This document shows positions 8,740-16,703 of a stretch of 64,000 nt of DNA, one piece after another. The stretch covers positions 2,914,001 through 2,978,000 of the forward strand of contig NZ_CP081120.1 of the NCBI RefSeq assembly GCF_025141935.1. Direction: 5' to 3'. The notes below the pieces were generated by a model, which ran no database searches, was not told the origin of the DNA, and was given only the letters and a program-made list of their open reading frames with translations. This DNA is from Sulfitobacter sp. S190 (GTDB lineage Bacteria > Pseudomonadota > Alphaproteobacteria > Rhodobacterales > Rhodobacteraceae). The position numbers were made by a program, and so were the translations under genes. Position 1 is the stretch's first letter; every line of letters begins with the position of its first letter.

Positions 8740-9276
8740 TTAGAAAAGAGGCGCGTATTTCCAGTTGTCCGCGTCCGGCGTGATTTCATCCAGATCGTAG
8801 CCCGCACCCTGCAGACGTTGCGCGACTTTCAGACCGGCCTTTGCCGCCGCATCTACATACTGTCGGCCAAGCGCTTCGTCGCGGGCCACACCGTGGCCGC
8901 GCATCAGATCGACGCCGTAGTTGAACTGCCCCACCGGATCACCGGCATCGGCCGCCCGTTTGTCCCATTGCGCGGCCGCGTCTGGGTTGTAGTCACCCCC
9001 CAGCCCGTTGTTGTCGAGCTGCCCCATCCACGTCATCGCGCCGGTGTATCCGTCCCGCGCGCAGGCCTCGAAAATCTTGCGCGCGTTTTCGTGGTCGCCC
9101 GATTTGGTCATCATGTATCCGCTGGCGCACAGCGTCATCGACGTTTTGCCGCGCGCAATATCCTCCATCTGTCGACCCCAGGTCATTTCATCGGGGTTCA
9201 GCGTGCCGAACTGGGCCGGGTCTTCGGCATTTGCAACGGTCGCGGCGGATAGGATGAAAGGCAGAAGATGTCTCAT
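8740..9276 (-). CDS. Secreted Sel1-repeat protein
   Basis: A 178-residue periplasmic protein with a short signal peptide (MRHLLPFILSAATVANA). Sel1-like repeats follow: a partial one around SGDHENARKIFEACARDGY and a clear one GDPVGQFNYGVDLMRGHGVARD. Sel1 repeats are helical hairpins used as protein-binding scaffolds, so it may hold together components of the alcohol-oxidation machinery. The ATG at 9276 is chosen because it starts the signal peptide; an ATG at 9288 would add four residues and cannot be excluded. No strong ribosome-binding site is visible for either. It is downstream of, and in the same direction as, the ABC transporter genes (58-base gap), and ends tail to tail 3 bases from the gene on +. 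Confidence 0.8.
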   Translation of the reverse strand: MRHLLPFILSAATVANAEDPAQFGTLNPDEMTWGRQMEDIARGKTSMTLCASGYMMTKSGDHENARKIFEACARDGYTGAMTWMGQLDNNGLGGDYNPDAAAQWDKRAADAGDPVGQFNYGVDLMRGHGVARDEALGRQYVDAAAKAGLKVAQRLQGAGYDLDEITPDADNWKYAPLF

Positions 9277-9334
9277 AGCGGTTAACATAGCATGAACCGG
9301 GCGACACAGCACTGCCGCCATGGTCGTAGGCCGC

Positions 9335-10123
9335 CTAGCGCCGCCCGATACGGCCGCGCGCCGGATCATAGCCCCACAGGGCAAGAGCAGTGAAAACCCC
9401 GGCCGCCAGCACCGTCCAGGCAAGTGCTGCAAAATTGGTCTGGCCGTAGAGCGCGAAGCGGATAAGTTCGACCCCGTGGGTGAACGGGTTGACCGCGCAG
9501 ATGGTGTACAAAAGCTCGGAGCTTCCGGCCATTTTCCACAGGGGATAGAGCGCCGAAGACAGAAAAAACATCGGGAAGATCACGAAGTTCATCACGCCCG
9601 CGAAGTTCTCCAACTGCTTGATCAGGCTCGACAACAACATCCCGAGCGCGCCCAGCATGAGCCCCGTGACGACAAGCGCGGGCAAAGCCGCGACATAGCC
9701 CAGCGCCGGCATGGTGATGCCGAAGGCCGCCGCGATGGCGAGAAAGGCATAGACCTGCAGGATCGAGATGGCAGTGGAGCCCAGAAGCTTGCACAGCAAC
9801 AACCACCACCGCGGCAGCGGCGCGGTAAGCAGCAGCTTCATGGAGCCCATTTCACGGTCGTAGATCAGACTGAGAGACGACTGCATCCCGTTGAAAAGAA
9901 GGATCATTCCGCACAACCCGGGCACGATGTAGGTCTCGTAGGTGATGTAGGTCTGATAGGGCGGGATGATGCTGACCCCGAGTGCTGCGCGGAAACCTGC
10001 GGCGAAAACCAGCAACCACACGAGCGGCCGGACAAGCGCTGCGACAAAGCGTTCACGCTGGTGCACGAACCGCAGCGCTTCGCGCCAGATGATGGCGCGT
10101 GCGGAGGTCAGATAGGCGGTCAT
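9335..10123 (-). CDS. ABC-2 type permease, PQQ-associated
   Basis: Inner-membrane subunit of an ABC-2 (exporter-type) transporter, 262 residues with about six membrane segments. The amphipathic N-terminus and the REMGSMKLLLTAPLPRWWLL stretch are typical of this family. The start overlaps the end of the ATPase gene by 4 bases (ATGA). In other genomes an ABC-2 permease/ATPase pair with a beta-propeller protein and a binding protein accompanies PQQ-dependent dehydrogenases; the substrate is unknown. Export of a cofactor, metal chelator or toxic intermediate would be guesses. Confidence 0.9.
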   Translation of the reverse strand: MTAYLTSARAIIWREALRFVHQRERFVAALVRPLVWLLVFAAGFRAALGVSIIPPYQTYITYETYIVPGLCGMILLFNGMQSSLSLIYDREMGSMKLLLTAPLPRWWLLLCKLLGSTAISILQVYAFLAIAAAFGITMPALGYVAALPALVVTGLMLGALGMLLSSLIKQLENFAGVMNFVIFPMFFLSSALYPLWKMAGSSELLYTICAVNPFTHGVELIRFALYGQTNFAALAWTVLAAGVFTALALWGYDPARGRIGRR

Positions 10124-10836
10124 GCAGGGGCCTGTGTCAGGGTCAGGAAACGGTCCTGCAACGGCAGATCGGCCGCGATGTCGCGGGCAATGCCATCGGC
10201 GCGTATTTGCGCCCTGTGCAGGATCACAAGACGGTCATCGGGGTAGACTTCGTCGGTCAGGTGCGTGGCCCAGAGCACGCTGATGCCATCGTCGCTAAGC
10301 CCATGAACGTGCTTGGTAATTCCGTGTCGGGCTGCGGCGTCCAGACCGACCGTGGGTTCGTCGAGCAGCAGCACCCGGGGGCGGTGCAGGAGGGCGCGGG
10401 CGATTTCGGTGCGGCGGCGGTGGCCGCCGTTGAGGGTGCGGGCGGGTTCGTCGGCGCGCGCACGCATGTCGAGCCGGTCGAGCGCGGCGTCAATCGCGGC
10501 GCCCGCAGCCTTACCCGACATCCCGTGCAAGGCCGCGAAATAGCGCAGGTTCTGCCGTACGCTCAGGTCCAGATCCAGGGTGGATTGCTGGAACACGATA
10601 CCCAGTTGCGCCAGTGCCGCGCGGGGGGTTTCGGACAGATCCTGCCCACCGATTTCGATGCGGCCCGCAGGCGCCACGAGCAGCCGTGTCAGCAGGTTGA
10701 AAAGCGTCGATTTGCCCGCCCCGTTCGGGCCAAGAAGAGCGCAGAAGCGGCCCGCCTCCACATCGAAGCTGACCCCGTCGAGCGCGCGTTTCGGCCCATA
10801 GGAATAAGACAGGTCAGAAACGCGCAATCCGGTCAT
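10120..10836 (-). CDS. ABC transporter ATPase, PQQ-associated
   Basis: A 238-residue ATP-binding subunit. Walker A is GPNGAGKST, the Q-loop region is GIVFQQSTLDLDLSV, Walker B is RVLLLDEPTVGLD and the H-loop is ATHLTDE. The signature motif is LNGGHRRRTEIARALL instead of the usual LSGGQ, with Ser to Asn and Gln to His changes, a deviation worth noting since this loop contacts the ATP gamma-phosphate. It overlaps its neighbours on both sides by 4 bases, so it is translationally coupled to the preceding small secreted protein and to the permease. The partner permease is ABC-2 type, so the complex should be an exporter. Confidence 0.92.
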   Translation of the reverse strand: MTGLRVSDLSYSYGPKRALDGVSFDVEAGRFCALLGPNGAGKSTLFNLLTRLLVAPAGRIEIGGQDLSETPRAALAQLGIVFQQSTLDLDLSVRQNLRYFAALHGMSGKAAGAAIDAALDRLDMRARADEPARTLNGGHRRRTEIARALLHRPRVLLLDEPTVGLDAAARHGITKHVHGLSDDGISVLWATHLTDEVYPDDRLVILHRAQIRADGIARDIAADLPLQDRFLTLTQAPA

Positions 10837-11264
10837 TCAATAGTGATTTCAATGCGTTGTGTTTCACCGGTGGAGCCGGGTATCTTCATGTAGTAGCGCC
10901 CCGGCTTGATCGCGAGAAAGCCGATTTCCATTTCTCCGGCCTCGTCGAATTCAACACTGTCGAGCCCGAGGGGCCGGATTTCCAGACCCTCCACGACGAT
11001 CTCGTCGATCCAGATGGCGCGGAAGAATTCGGGGCCGACGAGTGCCAGCTCCTGACTGCCGTCACCTTGAATTTCGAACTCGTAATAGGTGCCCGATTTC
11101 AGGGTCCAGGGCGCGTCCGAGATCGGCTCGCCTGCGGAAAGGATCAGGGGCGGCAGGTCTTGCTTGTTTTTGCCCGACAGGACGCCGGCCGCGCCGAAGC
11201 CGTGACCGTCGGCGACGGCCGGTGCCGCGGCAAGCGACGCGATGAGGATGAGGGATTTGAACAT
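10833..11264 (-). CDS. Small secreted protein of unknown function
   Basis: I do not recognise this family with certainty. The 143-residue product starts with a signal peptide (MFKSLILIASLAAAPAVADG) and has no cysteine in the mature part. The beta-rich pattern (KSGTYYEFEIQGDGSQELAL, KPGRYYMKIPGSTGET) resembles cupredoxin-like or copper-binding-like folds but no metal-ligand set is clear. ACAGGAGTTTCC precedes the ATG. It overlaps the ABC ATPase gene by 4 bases and belongs to the beta-propeller/ABC operon, so a periplasmic accessory role in PQQ-dependent oxidation is inferred from position only. Confidence 0.8.
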   Translation of the reverse strand: MFKSLILIASLAAAPAVADGHGFGAAGVLSGKNKQDLPPLILSAGEPISDAPWTLKSGTYYEFEIQGDGSQELALVGPEFFRAIWIDEIVVEGLEIRPLGLDSVEFDEAGEMEIGFLAIKPGRYYMKIPGSTGETQRIEITIE

Positions 11265-11334
11265 GGAAACTCCTGTAGAATTTGAGTGTCACACACTGTG
11301 CACCGGACGTACACAGGCTGTGCATACGATCCGG

Positions 11335-12291
11335 TTACGGGCGCAGGGCGGCCCCCCACGGAAAACGCCCGACCTTGATCGACTTGACCGCCTTGCGCGA
11401 TGCCACATCGATGACGGTCACATCGCCGGAGACCCCGTTGGTGGTGTACAGCTGGCTGCGGTCCTCGTTGAAGGCCATGTGCCAGACGCGGCGGCCCACG
11501 AGGATGTAGTCTTCGACCTCGTAGGTGTCGGCGTTGACGACCGCCACGTGGTTCGAGGGGCCCAGCGCGACGAAGGCGTGCGTGTCACCGGGGGTGAATT
11601 CGAAACCGACGGGCTGCACGCGGTCGGGGTGCACGCCCTGCACTTCGAACGTGATTTTCGCCAGTTCGGCCTGATCGGCGACGTTGAACACCGTGAGCGT
11701 GCCGCCGATTTCGGAGCTGACCCACATCTGCGTGCCGTCCTTGGCAAATTCGGCGTGGCGCGGGCGGCTGTCGACCAGCGTGTTGGCAAAGAGTTCGTTG
11801 GTCGCGGTGTCGATCCAATGCGCCATGTTCGTCGTCTCGGAGGTGGTGATCGCGATCTTGCCGTCGGGCGACACGGCCATGCCTTCGGGTTCGACGCCCA
11901 CGTCGATCTGGGCCACGACCTTGCGGGTCTGGGTGTTGACCACGGTGGTGATGGCGTCGTCTTCGTTGGCGATGAACAGGTGGATGTCGTCGGGGTGCAG
12001 CACGAATTGTTCAGGGTCTTCGCCCGAGGGCAGATCATGCAGGATCTTGCCGGTTTCGGGGTCCATCACCTGCACCGCGTCGCTGTCGGAGGCGCAGATA
12101 TAGACGCGGCTGTAGTCCTTGGAAAAGGTGATGCCGCGGGGCCTTTCACCGGTCTCGTAGGTTTTGATGACCTCGAGCGTGTCGGTGTCGATGACGCTGA
12201 CGGTGTCGTCCTTTTCGTTGGTGACCCAGATTTCACCGGCAGCCACCGGGCTGGTCAGCAGGGTCGTCAGGGCAAGGGCGGTGCGGATCAT
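11335..12291 (-). CDS. YVTN beta-propeller protein, PQQ-associated
   Basis: A 318-residue periplasmic beta-propeller with a signal peptide (MIRTALALTTLLTSPVAAG). YVTN-type blades repeat through the protein: WVTNEKDDTVSVIDTDTLEV, FIANEDDAITTVVN, WVSSEIGGTLTVFNVAD and YTTNGVSGDVTVID. Members of this family are found with PQQ-dependent alcohol catabolism genes; their biochemical role is not established. The start overlaps the binding-protein gene stop by 4 bases. A 70-base gap separates it from the next gene downstream. Confidence 0.92.
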   Translation of the reverse strand: MIRTALALTTLLTSPVAAGEIWVTNEKDDTVSVIDTDTLEVIKTYETGERPRGITFSKDYSRVYICASDSDAVQVMDPETGKILHDLPSGEDPEQFVLHPDDIHLFIANEDDAITTVVNTQTRKVVAQIDVGVEPEGMAVSPDGKIAITTSETTNMAHWIDTATNELFANTLVDSRPRHAEFAKDGTQMWVSSEIGGTLTVFNVADQAELAKITFEVQGVHPDRVQPVGFEFTPGDTHAFVALGPSNHVAVVNADTYEVEDYILVGRRVWHMAFNEDRSQLYTTNGVSGDVTVIDVASRKAVKSIKVGRFPWGAALRP

Positions 12292-13451
12292 TTGTAGGCC
12301 TCGCAGGTGCTTTCGGGCCGGTCGAGACCCAGTGTGTCAAGTTCGTTGGTCTGGTGCAGGAACCCGTCGAGCGGCGCCTGCGCGACCAGCGCACGGGGGT
12401 GCGCCACGGCGATGGGTTGGCGCAGCTGACCGTTCCAGTCGCGGAAGGTCAACGGGCGGCCCTTGAACCCGGCCAGTTCAAAGGCGTCCGACAGGATATA
12501 GTCGCGCAGCGTGTCGGAATCGGCGGCGTTGGTGCGCGTGACCGCTTCGCCCAGGGTGCGCACGGCGGCCCATGCGGCATAGTCCTGTGGGCGCATCGGG
12601 CGGGCCGATTGATCGTTGAAGCGGCTTTGCAGTTGGGCGGCGCCCCATTGTTCGATCACCGGTGACCATGTGAGCGCCGACAGCCCTTCGGAGCCGGTGA
12701 CGGGCCGTGCGTTCCACGTGTTATAAAGAATGTAGCGGCCGAAATCGTCGACTTCATCGGCCACGACAAGCGCGTCGTAATCGCCGAAGTCCTGTGTGAA
12801 AAGCGGCACTTCCTGCGCCGCGTTGCGCCGCATGTCCGCGTCAAAGGCCCATGTTTTTTCGCCCGACAGTTTCAGCCCAAATTTGCGCAGCGACGTCTTG
12901 ATCGCCGCGGCATAGGCCAGATCGGCGGGATAGGTGCCGGTGATCATCACGATGTCCGACCAGCGTTTTTGCACAAACACCTGCGCCAGCGCGTCGGTGC
13001 GCATGGCCACCGAGGGCAGCGTGTGCAGAAGGTTCGCGCGGCAGTCGCCGTTGCGCAGCGCCGTGTCACCGGCGGACGTGTTGAACAGCAGCGCCTGTGC
13101 CGCTTCGGGCAGATCGGCGATGGCCAGTTGCACCGGTGCGGTAGCATCGAGCAGAAGATATGGCGTTTGCGCCAGCAGGTCGCGGGCGGCGGCGACGTGA
13201 TCATCGCCCGCGTCGATCTGCGTTTCGATCAGCGTGTAGGACTGGCCCAGAAACTTGCCGGTCGTGTTGTTGTCGGCCAGCCCCAGCCGCGCGCCTGCCA
13301 GCCCGCGGTCTTCGGGCACGGGATCGAGGTTGGACAGTGTCGGGGGTGCCGGTTCGACGACTTTCAGATACCCGATCTGCAGCGTGGTTTCGGCGGTCGC
13401 GATCTGCGCCCAAGCCGCCAGAATGAGCCCCGCAAGTGACGCTTTGCGCAT
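12288..13451 (-). CDS. ABC substrate-binding protein, PQQ-associated
   Basis: A 387-residue periplasmic protein of the branched-chain amino-acid receptor-like fold (type I binding protein), with a signal peptide MRKASLAGLILAAWAQIATA and two lobes. Typical stretches are LGLADNNTTGKFLGQSYTLI and WSDIVMITGTYPADLAYAAA. The ATG at 13451 is chosen because AAGGGAG lies just upstream and the signal peptide begins there; the frame open to 13562 runs into the promoter. It is the first gene of the operon binding protein, beta-propeller, small secreted protein, ATPase, permease. Pairing of this importer-type receptor with an exporter-type ABC-2 permease is a known oddity of these clusters. Confidence 0.9.
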   Translation of the reverse strand: MRKASLAGLILAAWAQIATAETTLQIGYLKVVEPAPPTLSNLDPVPEDRGLAGARLGLADNNTTGKFLGQSYTLIETQIDAGDDHVAAARDLLAQTPYLLLDATAPVQLAIADLPEAAQALLFNTSAGDTALRNGDCRANLLHTLPSVAMRTDALAQVFVQKRWSDIVMITGTYPADLAYAAAIKTSLRKFGLKLSGEKTWAFDADMRRNAAQEVPLFTQDFGDYDALVVADEVDDFGRYILYNTWNARPVTGSEGLSALTWSPVIEQWGAAQLQSRFNDQSARPMRPQDYAAWAAVRTLGEAVTRTNAADSDTLRDYILSDAFELAGFKGRPLTFRDWNGQLRQPIAVAHPRALVAQAPLDGFLHQTNELDTLGLDRPESTCEAYK

Positions 13452-13505
13452 CGTGTACTCCCTTGTTCGGGCAAGCCTAGCGTGAGGGCCGCCCCCGTTC
13501 GAATA

Positions 13506-13517
13506 CGACCATGGTCG
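13506..13517. promoter_or_regulatory. Palindrome in the divergent cytochrome promoter
   Basis: CGACCATGGTCG is a perfect 12-bp palindrome in the 179-base space between the binding-protein gene (-) and cytochrome c (+). ACCAAAGTCC follows at 13551-13560. The half-site ATGGTCG is also found at 8112, 9318 and, inverted, 18842, all in intergenic DNA of this cluster. Candidate operator for the NarL-type regulator; inference. Confidence 0.4.
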
Positions 13518-13630
13518 GGGCTGATCGGGGGGGCATCGTGCCCAACCGCAACCAAAGTCCAATACCGCAAGCCCCCTGCCCTGATAGACATGGTTTCAAT
13601 GATTGCACGCCTGTCCCGAGGAGAACAGAC

Positions 13631-14326
13631 ATGAGCACGCCCACCCGTTTTTGGACCCTTTTCGCGGCGAGTTTTGCCGCGGCCACATTGGTGCACGCCC
13701 ACGGGGATGTGGCGCCACAGGCTGTCGATACCGCCGGATTGCCGCAGACCGGCGAGGAGTGGCTGATCGAGAACCCCTACCGGGCGGAGACGGCGGGCGA
13801 GGACGTGTGGCAAAAGGCCATCGAGATCGGTGCATCTGGCTACAACCAGAACTGCGCGCGGTGCCACGGGCTCGAGGTCGTCTCGGGCGGGTTGGCCCCC
13901 GATCTGCGGTATCTGGAGGCCGAGGAATACGGCGACGAGTGGTATGTGGAGCGGTTCCGCACCGGATACACCCAGAACGGCACCACCAAGATGCCCGCCT
14001 TCGGAGAGCTGTTGGGTCAGGATGCCGCCTGGGCCATCCGCACCTATATCGAGACGCGGCCCGATGGCGACATGATGGACGAAGTGTCGGGCGAGTTGAA
14101 GGACCTGCGCGATCAGTTGGAGGGCTATGCCGACGGGGCGGACGGGGCGGACCCCGATGCGCTGAAGGCGCGGCTCAGCGAGATTGCGGGCGGCATCGAA
14201 ACCCTGTCGGGGGCTCCGGTGGCCGACAGCGTGGCCTACCGCGCCGCGCGGGTCATTGACGGGACGCCCGCGGGATATAAGACTGCGGCCGAAACCCTGA
14301 CGATCGGTCTGTCCGCTGCGAATTGA
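13631..14326 (+). CDS. xoxG: Cytochrome c, XoxG-like electron acceptor
   Basis: Periplasmic mono-haem cytochrome c of 231 residues with a signal peptide (MSTPTRFWTLFAASFAAATL, ending near VHA). The haem motif CARCH is at residues 75-79 and a probable axial methionine is Met121 (TTKMPAF). The C-terminal 90 residues are acidic and helical and go beyond a simple cytochrome fold, as in methanol-metabolism-related cytochromes. GAGGAGAACAGAC precedes the ATG. Being followed directly by a XoxJ-like gene and sited in the dehydrogenase cluster, it should accept electrons from the PQQ enzyme. Confidence 0.92.
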   Translation: MSTPTRFWTLFAASFAAATLVHAHGDVAPQAVDTAGLPQTGEEWLIENPYRAETAGEDVWQKAIEIGASGYNQNCARCHGLEVVSGGLAPDLRYLEAEEYGDEWYVERFRTGYTQNGTTKMPAFGELLGQDAAWAIRTYIETRPDGDMMDEVSGELKDLRDQLEGYADGADGADPDALKARLSEIAGGIETLSGAPVADSVAYRAARVIDGTPAGYKTAAETLTIGLSAAN

Positions 14327-14327
14327 G

Positions 14328-15233
14328 ATGCGCCTTGCCACCTGCCTGATCCCCGCCCTTGCGGCGGGGCTGATCGCCCTGGGCGCGCCCGTGCGGGCGG
14401 CGGACCCCTGCGCCGATTACGTGCCACAGGACCGGCCCCAGAACGTGAGCCGTGACATCGTGGGCCAGGAGCTGGACCAGATCATCGAGCGCGGTCACAT
14501 GCTGTTTGCCGTCTACGAGGATTATCCGCCCTATAGTTTCGAGCAGGCAGGCCAGCCCCGCGGTGTCGATGTCGAGATTGCCCGGCTGATTGCCGCGGAT
14601 CTGGGTGTGGAGGCGCGGTTCAACTTTGTCGCCGCAGCCGAAAAGCTAGAGGCCGATCTGCGCAACAACGTCTGGAAAGGTCCGATCATCGGCGGGCGCG
14701 TGTCGAACGTGATGATGCGCGTGCCTTATGACAGCGCCTTCAAGTGCCGTGTGGAGCAGGTGGTTTTTACCGGCCAATATGCCGCCGAAAGCGTGGGGAT
14801 TGCCTTTGACGCGGCGGTCTATGCGGACGAGAAACCGGTGCCCGCCTATTTCCGGTTCGACCCGGTGTCCGTGGAGAACGACAGCATTTCGGATTTCTAT
14901 CTGTCAGGGTTCGCGGGCGGACAACTGGCGGGCAAGGTCAGCCGGTTCGACGACATGCAGGCCGCGATGGCGGCGCTGGCGACGGGCGAGGTCAAGGCGG
15001 CGATGGGCCCGCTGGGCCAGCTGGAGTACGGATTGCGCCCGGGCCTCGAGGTGCACCAGCCGCCTCTGGCCGGTTTTGCGGTGAGCCGCTGGACCCTCGG
15101 GCTCGCGGTGAATTTTCGCTACAGGCCGCTGGCCTATGCGGTGGATGACGCGGTCTATGCCGCCTTGCAGGACGGTCGGATCGCGGCCATCTATGCGCAA
15201 TACGGTCTGACCCACCAGCCCCCTGAAAGATAA
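14328..15233 (+). CDS. xoxJ: XoxJ-like periplasmic binding protein
   Basis: A 301-residue periplasmic protein of solute-binding family 3, with a signal peptide (MRLATCLIPALAAGLIALGA, cleavage near VRA). Characteristic parts are LFAVYEDYPPYSFEQAG and GVDVEIARLIAADLGVE. XoxJ/MoxJ proteins resemble amino-acid binding proteins but are thought to help activate the quinoprotein dehydrogenase. The gene begins one base after the cytochrome stop, and no permease or ATPase of an amino-acid transporter is near, which supports the XoxJ reading over a transport role. Three cysteines are seen in the product. Confidence 0.85.
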   Translation: MRLATCLIPALAAGLIALGAPVRAADPCADYVPQDRPQNVSRDIVGQELDQIIERGHMLFAVYEDYPPYSFEQAGQPRGVDVEIARLIAADLGVEARFNFVAAAEKLEADLRNNVWKGPIIGGRVSNVMMRVPYDSAFKCRVEQVVFTGQYAAESVGIAFDAAVYADEKPVPAYFRFDPVSVENDSISDFYLSGFAGGQLAGKVSRFDDMQAAMAALATGEVKAAMGPLGQLEYGLRPGLEVHQPPLAGFAVSRWTLGLAVNFRYRPLAYAVDDAVYAALQDGRIAAIYAQYGLTHQPPER

Positions 15234-15246
15234 TGAGGAGTGCGAC

Positions 15247-15750
15247 ATGAAACTGAGCGACACCAAGACGATCAATGCCGACCGCGAGACGGTCTATGCC
15301 GCCCTTCTGAGCCCGGAAGTGTTGAAGGAATGTGTGCCCGGGTGCCAGGACATGAGTGGGTCGCCCGAAGAAGGGTTCGAGGCCACCGTGGTCCAGAAGG
15401 TCGGCCCCGTGAAGGCCACCTTCAAGGGCGCGGTACAGCTGTCCGACATGACCGCCCCCGAGAGCCTGACCATCAGCGGCGAGGGCAAGGGCGGCGCGGC
15501 CGGTTTTGCCAAGGGCGGTGCCGATGTGCGGCTGGAGGCCGACGGGGCGCAGACCATTCTGCACTATGACGTGGAGGCCAAGGTCGGTGGCAAGCTGGCC
15601 CAGTTGGGCAGCCGCATCATCGACGGTTTTGCCAAGAAGATGGCTGACCAGTTTTTCACCAACTTCCAGGACGCCGTTGGCGCGCCTGTGGAGGGGGAAG
15701 AGGAAGACGCCGACGCACCCAAGAAAAAGGGCTGGTTCCGGCGCGGATGA
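15247..15750 (+). CDS. CoxG-like SRPBCC protein
   Basis: A 167-residue cytoplasmic protein of the CO dehydrogenase subunit G family (START/SRPBCC fold). The N-terminus MKLSDTKTINADRETVYAAL with LLSPEVLKECVPGCQ and the glycine-rich middle (GEGKGGAAGFAKGGADVRL) match the family. The tail is acidic then basic (EEEDADAPKKKGW). CoxG normally recruits aerobic CO dehydrogenase to the membrane and binds quinone or lipids. Here no coxMSL genes are in view and it follows the XoxJ-like gene by 13 bases, so it is probably an accessory of the PQQ electron chain. That role is inference. Confidence 0.85.
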   Translation: MKLSDTKTINADRETVYAALLSPEVLKECVPGCQDMSGSPEEGFEATVVQKVGPVKATFKGAVQLSDMTAPESLTISGEGKGGAAGFAKGGADVRLEADGAQTILHYDVEAKVGGKLAQLGSRIIDGFAKKMADQFFTNFQDAVGAPVEGEEEDADAPKKKGWFRRG

Positions 15751-15786
15751 GACTGCGGGAGGGGCGCTGCCCCGCCTGACCTGCGG

Positions 15787-15806
15787 TCCGGCCCCCCGGA
15801 GTTTTT
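15787..15806 (+). terminator. Possible terminator after the CoxG-like gene
   Basis: A short stem TCCGG (15787-15791) with CCGGA (15796-15800) and a C4 loop is followed by GTTTTT, 36 bases after the CoxG-like stop and between convergent genes. The stem is only 5 bp. Confidence 0.4.
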
Positions 15807-15827
15807 CCGGCAAGATGAAGCGGCGTG

Positions 15828-16703
15828 TCAGAGTGTCGCCAGATCGCCCTGTGTGTCGATCAGCGTGACCCGGTGCAGGCCCAGTGCCGCCGCGGCGCGC
15901 GCGATGGCGGGTCTTTGCATCAGCACAAATGCGGTCGAGGCGGCATCTGCCACGGTGGCGGTGTCGGCTTCGACGCTGACCGTGGACCAGTGCGGGGTGG
16001 CGCGGGCGTGCAGGATATGGCCCTGCGGGCCCAGTGGTGTGGCCGCGGGGCTAGAGGTGGCGATGGCACGGTCCGTGAGGGTCCGGTGGCCCATGCTGCC
16101 CTGCAGCGGATCGTGCAGCCCCAGCCGGTAGGGACCACCCGTGGCGCGGTGTTCGCCCATGTTGACGAGGCAGTTCGTCAACCCGTGCGCCTGCAGGGTT
16201 TGCGTGACCAGATCGGTGGCGAACCCCTGTGCGATGCCGTTGAAGGTGAGCGCCTGTCCACGCCCCAGCGTGATCCGGTCGGCGCGGTGCACGACCCTGT
16301 GCCAGCCGATGGCCCTTCGGGCGGCCGCGGTATCGGCCCCCTGTGCGATGGCCTGCCACAGCGGTTGGACCGTGGGGTCGAAGTGCCCGTCCGTGGCGCG
16401 GTGCATCCGGTCTGCGTGGTCCATAAGGGCACCAAAGAGCGGACCGGGGGCATCGAGCTGGCCGGTGGCGTTGAGGCGGCGCAGATCGGAGCCAGAATCG
16501 TAGAGGTTGAACGCCGCCTCGACCGCGCGCAGCCGTGCGCGGGCGGCGGCCAGTGCGGGCGCGGCCATCGGCGCAGGTCCGGTGAGCGTGATCGCGACAT
16601 CGGCGCCGAACGCGCGCCCGTGCCAGTGCTGCGCGTGCCCCGCGGCGGGTGCTGCGAGCGCGGCGGCGGTAATGGTCAGGAAGCGGCGGCGGGTCAACAT
16701 CAT
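15828..16703 (-). CDS. apbE: FAD:protein FMN transferase (ApbE/NosX-like)
   Basis: A 291-residue exported enzyme that attaches FMN covalently to a threonine of partner proteins. A twin-arginine signal (MLTRRRFLTITAAALAAPAA) directs it to the periplasm. Family features include FNLYDSGSDLRRLNATG, a GHFDPTVQPLW region, LTFNGIAQGFATDLV and CLVNMGEHRATGG. The likely substrate is the NosR-like protein just upstream, which has a suitable threonine; the start codon overlaps that gene's stop (ATGA), so the two are translationally coupled. The ATG at 16703 is chosen for that overlap; a second ATG follows immediately. Confidence 0.93.
   Translation of the reverse strand: MMLTRRRFLTITAAALAAPAAGHAQHWHGRAFGADVAITLTGPAPMAAPALAAARARLRAVEAAFNLYDSGSDLRRLNATGQLDAPGPLFGALMDHADRMHRATDGHFDPTVQPLWQAIAQGADTAAARRAIGWHRVVHRADRITLGRGQALTFNGIAQGFATDLVTQTLQAHGLTNCLVNMGEHRATGGPYRLGLHDPLQGSMGHRTLTDRAIATSSPAATPLGPQGHILHARATPHWSTVSVEADTATVADAASTAFVLMQRPAIARAAAALGLHRVTLIDTQGDLATL

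Noticed and set aside
11265..11334. Repeated CTGTGCA in the gap before the small secreted protein
   Set aside because: Copies are imperfect (CTGTGCAC, CTGTGCAT) and widely spaced; not convincing as a CRP-type site.
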